Assembly: GCA_027064305.1 (NCBI GenBank)
Contig: JAMOPY010000046.1
Location: 1-62,449 of the forward strand
Direction of reading: 5' to 3'
From: Methanobacteriota archaeon
GTDB taxonomy: Archaea; JAADCQ01; Methanopyri; Methanopyrales; Methanopyraceae
DNA: 62,449 bases
Shown here in pieces: positions 58,255 through 62,449 of this stretch. Under the pieces are notes generated by a model, which did no database searches, was not told the DNA's origin, and worked only from the letters and a program-made list of their open reading frames with translations. Position numbers and translations under genes: made by a program. Each line of letters starts with the position of its first letter. Positions within the stretch are counted from its first letter, which is position 1.

Positions 58255-59418
58255 CTACACGTTCACGTTGATCCACACGGGCTCGTCCGTGCCCTTACCC
58301 TCCTCCGCGACCTTGATCGCCCGGAGCACGTCCTCGGGTCGGACGTCCCGGCCCCCGAGCCCGGCGATCGTGGAGGAGACCTCCACGTCCGGGGCGTGCG
58401 CCTTCACGTCGGTCCATAGGGGCGGCATGGCCCCGTACGAGTGCGTGCGGTCGATGGTGACGACGCCCTCCCGGTCCTGGATGATCTCGGCGATCCGGTC
58501 GCCGGGGAAGGGTCGGTAGGCCTTGACGCGGACGAGCCCGACGTCGGGGCGCTCCTCGTCGATCACGTGCTTGACGGTGCCGCAGACGGAGCCCATCGCG
58601 ATCACGATGTAGTCCGCGTCCTCGGTGTTGTACTCCTCCACCAGCCCGTCCCCGTACGAGCGGCCGAACGCGTCCGAGAATTCCCGGTTGACCTCCCCGA
58701 TAACCTCGCGGGCGCGCTCCATCGCCTCGTGCTGCATCTTCTTGAACTCCATGTAGCAGTCCGGGCCGCCGACGGGGCCGATCGTCATGGGCTCCTCCGG
58801 GTCGAGCCGGCAGTGCACGGGCTCGAACTCGCCGACGAACTCGCGCACCCGCTCCTCGTCGGGGATAGCGACGGGTTCGAGCGTGTGTGAGAGGGTGAAC
58901 CCGTCGAAGCAGACCATCACGGGGAGGAGCACGTCCTCGTGCTCGGCGATGCGGTAGGCCTGGATGATCGTGTCGAGGATCTCCTGGTTGGACTCGCAGT
59001 ATAGCTGGATCCAGCAGGTGTCTCGCTGGGCCACGGTGTCGGAGTGGTCGCACCAGATGTTGATAGGGGCGGAGAGGGCGCGGTTGGCCACGGCCATGAC
59101 GATGGGGAGCCTCAGCCCGGAGGCGATGAAGAGCACCTCGTGCATCAGCGCCAGCCCCTGGGAGGCGGTGGCCGTGAATACGCGTACGCCGGTCGCGGAG
59201 GCGCCGACGACGGCGCTGATGGCGCTGTGCTCGGACTCGACGTGGATGAACTCCGCGTCCAGCTCGCCGTTGGCGATGAACTCGGAGAGGTACTCGACGA
59301 TGGGGGTCTGCGGGGTGATGGGGTACGCGGCGATGACGTCGACGTCGACCAGGCGCACCGCCTCCGCCGCCGCGTAGTTCCCGTTGATCACGCGCACGTC
59401 GGGCCCGAGCTCGGTCAA
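58255..59418 (-). CDS. porA: Pyruvate:ferredoxin oxidoreductase, alpha subunit
   Basis: 387 aa from TTG 59418, with GAGGGG about 9 nt upstream. [71 protein letters not shown] and [19 protein letters not shown]-like segments match PorA. The second domain contains [11 protein letters not shown] and [12 protein letters not shown]. Longer in-frame readings upstream overlap porD and are not accepted. Confidence 0.96.
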   Translation of the reverse strand: MTELGPDVRVINGNYAAAEAVRLVDVDVIAAYPITPQTPIVEYLSEFIANGELDAEFIHVESEHSAISAVVGASATGVRVFTATASQGLALMHEVLFIASGLRLPIVMAVANRALSAPINIWCDHSDTVAQRDTCWIQLYCESNQEILDTIIQAYRIAEHEDVLLPVMVCFDGFTLSHTLEPVAIPDEERVREFVGEFEPVHCRLDPEEPMTIGPVGGPDCYMEFKKMQHEAMERAREVIGEVNREFSDAFGRSYGDGLVEEYNTEDADYIVIAMGSVCGTVKHVIDEERPDVGLVRVKAYRPFPGDRIAEIIQDREGVVTIDRTHSYGAMPPLWTDVKAHAPDVEVSSTIAGLGGRDVRPEDVLRAIKVAEEGKGTDEPVWINVNV

Positions 59419-59431
59419 TTTGGGGTCCCCT

Positions 59432-59698
59432 CTACTCCATCTCCTCCTCCAACACCATCTCGATGGCGTCGACGGGGCAGACTTTCGCGCAGATCCCGCA
59501 GCCCTTGCAGTACTCGTAGTCGATCTTGAACGCGTCCTCCGCGGGCCGGACGCAGCCGTCCGGGCAGAACATGAAGCACCGGGCGCACCCGACGCACTTG
59601 TCCTCATCCAGAACGGGGCGGAAGACCCTCCACCGTCCCGTCTTGTTCCGGCGCGTGCTGCCGGGCTCCTTGATGACGGCCCCGATCGTGTACTCCAT
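59432..59698 (-). CDS. porD: Pyruvate:ferredoxin oxidoreductase, delta subunit (2x[4Fe-4S])
   Basis: 88 aa from ATG 59698, directly abutting porC. CVGCARCFMFCPDGC and CKGCGICAKVCPVDA are two [4Fe-4S] motifs after an N-terminal ACSD-type lead (MEYTIGAVIKEPGSTRRNKTG). It passes electrons from PorAB to ferredoxin. Confidence 0.95.
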   Translation of the reverse strand: MEYTIGAVIKEPGSTRRNKTGRWRVFRPVLDEDKCVGCARCFMFCPDGCVRPAEDAFKIDYEYCKGCGICAKVCPVDAIEMVLEEEME

Positions 59699-59699
59699 C

Positions 59700-60251
59700 T
59701 CACTCAATCCGCTCCACCTCCTCGTACGCCCGCTCCACGGCCCGGACGTTCTTCTCGGCGATCTCACCGGAGAATCGAACGCGGATGGCCTCCCTCACGG
59801 CGTCCAGGGACAGCACCTTCGAGGCGCGGAGGTAGGCGCCCACCATGGCGGTGTTCACGATGGGCACGCCGAGCTCGTCCAGCGCGATCTCGGTGGCGTC
59901 GACCGCGTAGACCCGGTACCCGGACAGCCGCTCGAGCACGTCGTTCCAGTTGTCCTCCGGGGCGTTAATAACGACCAGCCCGTCCTCCCGGAGCCCCTCG
60001 GTCACGTCCACCACGCTCATCAGGCTCGGGTCCAGGACGATGATGTGGTCCGGCCGGTAGATCTGGGAGCGCACCCGGATGAACTCGTCCGAGATCCGGG
60101 CGAACGCCGTCACGGGCGCGCCCCGTCGTTCCACGCCGAAGAACGGAAACGCCTGGGAGTACTTCCCGTCCTCCTTCGCGGCGATCGCCAGGATCTCGGC
60201 CGCGGTCACGGCCCCCTGGCCGCCCCGGCCGTGGATGCGGATCTCGATCAC
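59700..60251 (-). CDS. porC: Pyruvate:ferredoxin oxidoreductase, gamma subunit
   Basis: 183 aa. IRIHGRGGQGAVTAAEILA, AFPFFGVERRGAPVTAFARI, QIYRPDHIIVLDPSLM and NTAMVGAYLRAS are typical of the gamma subunit (often called PorC or PorG). It is first of the por genes in transcription order C-D-A-B-F. Confidence 0.95.
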   Translation of the reverse strand: MIEIRIHGRGGQGAVTAAEILAIAAKEDGKYSQAFPFFGVERRGAPVTAFARISDEFIRVRSQIYRPDHIIVLDPSLMSVVDVTEGLREDGLVVINAPEDNWNDVLERLSGYRVYAVDATEIALDELGVPIVNTAMVGAYLRASKVLSLDAVREAIRVRFSGEIAEKNVRAVERAYEEVERIE

Positions 60252-60263
60252 GCGGCCTCCCCC

Positions 60264-61067
60264 TCACGGGAACTCCTTCGGGTACGAGCCCAACACCTTC
60301 GAGAAGGGGGTACGCTCCCGGAGCTCGGCGAGGGCCTCGCTCCCGGGGTACAGCATGCGGTGACCCTCGAAGTCCAGGAAGAACACGTAATCCCCCAGGC
60401 CGCTCTTCGCGGGCCGGGACTCGATCTTGGTCAGGTTGATCCCCCGGTCCGCGAAGATCCCGAGCACCTCGCGCAGCGCGCCGGGCCGATCCGTGACGGA
60501 GAACACCACGGAGGTCTTGTCCTCGCGCGTGGGGGCCCGGTCCCGGGTGGAGAGGATCGCGAACCGAGTCTCGTTGTTCTCCAGCCGGATCTCCCGCACC
60601 ACGTCGAGGTCGAACCGCTCGGCCAGCCGGGGCGGACCCAGGGCGTAGCCTCCCTCCTCCGCGGCCCGCCTCGCCGCCTCGGCCGTGCTGGAGGTGGGGA
60701 CGAACTCGTGCTCCCCCAGCTCGTCCCGGAGGACGTCCCGCGCCTGCTCGTACGCGTGAGGGTGAGAGTAAACCACGTTCTCCTCCTTCTTCCCGACCAT
60801 GAGCGCGTGCACGATCGGCAGCACGATCTCCCCGAACACCCGCACGTCCCTTCGCAGGAAGTTGTCCAGGGTCTCGCCCACGGATCCCTCCAGCGAGTTC
60901 TCCCACGGCACGACGCCGAACTCCGCGTCCCCACGCTCGACCCGCGAGAAGACCTCGGTGATCGTGTCGGAGGGACGGAGCTCCGCGTCGTCCCACCCCA
61001 TCCCGCCCAGGAACTCACGGGCGGCCTCCTCCGTGAACGTGCCCGGTGGCCCCAGGTAGGCGATCAC
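60264..61067 (-). CDS. pheA: Prephenate dehydratase
   Basis: 267 aa; the start ATG overlaps the stop of the marker-12 gene upstream. IAYLGPPGTFTEEAA, VVPWENSLEGSVGETLD (substrate site), TSSTAEAAR and a C-terminal ACT domain with VVFSVTDRPGALREVLGIFADRGINLTKIESRPAKSGLGDYVFF (ESRP motif for Phe feedback). It converts prephenate to phenylpyruvate. The ACT domain predicts allosteric inhibition by phenylalanine. Confidence 0.95.
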   Translation of the reverse strand: MIAYLGPPGTFTEEAAREFLGGMGWDDAELRPSDTITEVFSRVERGDAEFGVVPWENSLEGSVGETLDNFLRRDVRVFGEIVLPIVHALMVGKKEENVVYSHPHAYEQARDVLRDELGEHEFVPTSSTAEAARRAAEEGGYALGPPRLAERFDLDVVREIRLENNETRFAILSTRDRAPTREDKTSVVFSVTDRPGALREVLGIFADRGINLTKIESRPAKSGLGDYVFFLDFEGHRMLYPGSEALAELRERTPFSKVLGSYPKEFP

Positions 61068-62050
61068 CGGCGAGAAATTCGCACCCCCAGGACCTCCCGG
61101 GCTCCGGACGCGATCTCCGCCGCGATCAGCGCCAATCCCCTCGAAGCCGGCTCGGGCGGCAGCACTCCGACGACGTTAAAAGTCTTACTCAGAAGACCGC
61201 GGAGCGCGCTCACGAAGTCCTCATCCTCCGCCAACCCGCCACCGATCCAGGCCTCGTCGCACCCGTAGACCGCGCCCAGCCCCGCCACCTCCCACGCCAC
61301 CAGCCTCGCCAGCGCCTCCTTCCACTCCCGACCGCACCGCTCCCGAAACGCGTCCACGGCGTCCGACACGCTCTCGTCGACGCAGTCCGCCACCTTCACC
61401 ACGCCGCCCCGGGAGAAGGCCTCGTTGGCCGAGCACTCCCCCGCGTCCACGGCCCGGATCGCCTCCAGGTCCAGCGGGCCCTGCAGCACCCCGGGGGCTC
61501 CGAGGCACGCGTCGATCCCGCCGATCACCCGGCCCCCCTTGACGACCACGGAGACCGTGTTCGAGCTCGCGTCGCAGACGACCAGGTCCTCCCCCTCCGA
61601 GAGCTCCAGCGCCATCCTCGCGGTTCCGAGCTTCTCCCCGCTGCCCACGTGAGAGAAGACGCGGAAGGCCCGGTCCAGGCCCGGGGTGTCCCGGTGCAGG
61701 CCCGGTGCCAGGTACGCCTCCACGTCCAACCGCAGCAGGTCCTCGATCATCCGGCGGCCCGCCCCGAACTCCGGGCCCGCGCCCCCGGTATCCCTCAGCC
61801 CGAAGCCCACGCCGATCTCCTCCGCCTCCTCCAGCGGGGTGAACTCGGTCAGCGCGTCCCCCATCCCGTAGTTCAGGCACACGCACTCCGCCTCGCGCAG
61901 CGCCTCCGCCGCGGGCTCGGGGAGGGCCCTCAGCAGCCCCTTGCGCGCCACCTCCGGTCGCGGTGCCTTGCCCAGGAACCTCGGCCTACCCTCGCCGTCG
62001 TACGCGGCGACCTTCATCCCCGACGTCCCGTGGTCGATCCCCACGTACAT
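61064..62050 (-). CDS. Methanogenesis marker protein 12 (UPF0285)
   Basis: 328 aa from ATG 62050. An ASKHA-fold start MYVGIDHGTSGMKVAAYD and a second phosphate-loop like region VVCDASSNTVSVVVKGG, with GGIDACLGAPGVLQGPLDLEAIR and WIGGGLAEDEDFV, match the methanogen-specific UPF0285/marker 12 family of acetate-kinase-like fold. The biochemical function is unknown. It overlaps pheA by ATGA. Confidence 0.88.
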   Translation of the reverse strand: MYVGIDHGTSGMKVAAYDGEGRPRFLGKAPRPEVARKGLLRALPEPAAEALREAECVCLNYGMGDALTEFTPLEEAEEIGVGFGLRDTGGAGPEFGAGRRMIEDLLRLDVEAYLAPGLHRDTPGLDRAFRVFSHVGSGEKLGTARMALELSEGEDLVVCDASSNTVSVVVKGGRVIGGIDACLGAPGVLQGPLDLEAIRAVDAGECSANEAFSRGGVVKVADCVDESVSDAVDAFRERCGREWKEALARLVAWEVAGLGAVYGCDEAWIGGGLAEDEDFVSALRGLLSKTFNVVGVLPPEPASRGLALIAAEIASGAREVLGVRISRR

Positions 62051-62051
62051 G

Positions 62052-62449
62052 CTAGAGCCGCACCCGCAGGAGCTCGTGCTCGCCCGTCTCCGGGTCCACC
62101 CTCAGCGAGCCGAACTGGACGACCCGCACCGAGCGCTCGTGGATCAGACGGCCCTCGACGATCAGGCGTCCCTCCTCGAGGTCCAGCTCCCGGAGCACGC
62201 CGATGCCCAGCAAGTCGCCCACCCCGTCGCACAGGCCGACGAGGATGTCCCGGAGCTCGCGCTCGTTGATCACGATCAGCTCCGAGATCCCGAGCAGGCG
62301 CCGGAGCTCGCGGGCGTGGCGGCCGCCCCGACCGATGATGCGGCCCGCCTCGTCCTTGACGACGAGCACGACCGCGTCGGGCGAGCGCTCGAAGTAGACG
62401 ACGTCGGGCTCCACCTTGGAGACGGCCTTGATCAGCGCGATCAGCTCGT
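62052..62449 (-). CDS. KH-domain protein, probably C-terminus of a PIN-KH ATPase (partial)
   Basis: The reading frame is open to the right edge (ELIALIKAVSKVEPDVVYF), so GTG 62414 is not the true start. The visible part has a KH motif, VKDEAGRIIGRGGRHARELRRLLG, and a beta-rich C-terminus (LIVEGRLIHERSVRVVQFGSLRV). That arrangement is seen at the end of archaeal PINc-KH ATPases (COG1855). The upstream PIN and ATPase domains are outside the window, so the family is an inference. Confidence 0.6.
   Translation of the reverse strand, partial: ELIALIKAVSKVEPDVVYFERSPDAVVLVVKDEAGRIIGRGGRHARELRRLLGISELIVINERELRDILVGLCDGVGDLLGIGVLRELDLEEGRLIVEGRLIHERSVRVVQFGSLRVDPETGEHELLRVRL

Overview
The window looks like chromosome of a very GC-rich, hyperthermophilic, hydrogenotrophic methanogen of the Methanopyrus lineage. 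Both tRNA genes carry C instead of T at position 8, a hallmark of Methanopyrus kandleri, whose tRNAs are repaired by C-to-U editing. The window also holds Mtd, the complete set of FeGP-cofactor genes (hcgA-G), 2-phosphoglycerate kinase of cyclic 2,3-diphosphoglycerate synthesis, methyl-CoM reductase activation component A2, methanogenesis marker 12, and archaeal-type information-processing genes. Starts are often GTG or TTG, with GGGGTG/GGAGG-type ribosome-binding sites and TTTAAA-like TATA boxes. I cannot say from sequence alone whether this is strain AV19 or a relative.

Layout. 1-3760: end of an aconitase-X gene, intron-containing tRNA-Phe, a free-standing LAGLIDADG protein, a DPPY methyltransferase, a metallo-beta-lactamase-fold hydrolase and tRNA-Gly. 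3771-10000: a repeated winged-helix protein, Nre repair protein, a KaiC-like ATPase, Pelota, an HD phosphohydrolase and a small GTPase. 10053-13088: DUF1611, SepF, 2-phosphoglycerate kinase, ZPR1-like. 13145-20575: the distal spc-type ribosomal/secretion operon (eL19, uL18, uS5, uL30, uL15, SecY, adenylate kinase, an Oxa1-like protein, eL34, cytidylate kinase), then a nucleoside phosphorylase and a small helical protein. 20594-20728: a probable H/ACA-type guide RNA.

20739-28893 is a cofactor region. hcgC-D-A-G-B run leftward and continue into a U32-like gene and a Cys-containing small gene; hcgF, mtd and hcgE lie to the right, so all seven hcg genes flank mtd. The [Fe]-hydrogenase gene hmd itself is not in the window.

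28732-41173: a secreted amidotransferase-like protein, a DsrE protein, a TIP49 ATPase, both RFC subunits (the small one with a 265-residue intein), ribosomal P1/L12, NOG1, Hsp20, RtcA, a nucleotidyltransferase, a TGS GTPase, MarC and a His/Tyr-rich membrane protein. 41289-49332: an XPD-like helicase apparently split in two, nicotinate phosphoribosyltransferase, RIO1, riboflavin genes ribK-ribB, two unfamiliar small proteins and AtwA. 49450-54849: ABCE1, a small membrane protein, a CBS-HPF fusion (probable ribosome hibernation factor) and RqcH; with Pelota this makes a strong ribosome-recycling/quality-control theme. 54846-62449 is one long leftward block: a PIN-KH type gene running off the edge, marker 12, pheA, porC-D-A-B-F, fumA-fumB and purO, linking pyruvate synthesis to the C4-acid branch.

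Main second-look items: the H/ACA-like RNA with its own promoter; two genes (cytidylate kinase and the DPPY methyltransferase) whose conserved coding reaches upstream of any ATG/GTG/TTG to an ATC placed 7-8 nt after a good ribosome-binding site; an ATCGTTA palindrome family found just 3' of both tRNAs and at one other intergenic site; the extra genes attached to the hcg operon; and several divergent gene pairs that share one symmetrical TATA-like box. No CRISPR array, rRNA, transposase or integrase was seen. Intergenic stretches are all below about 170 bp.
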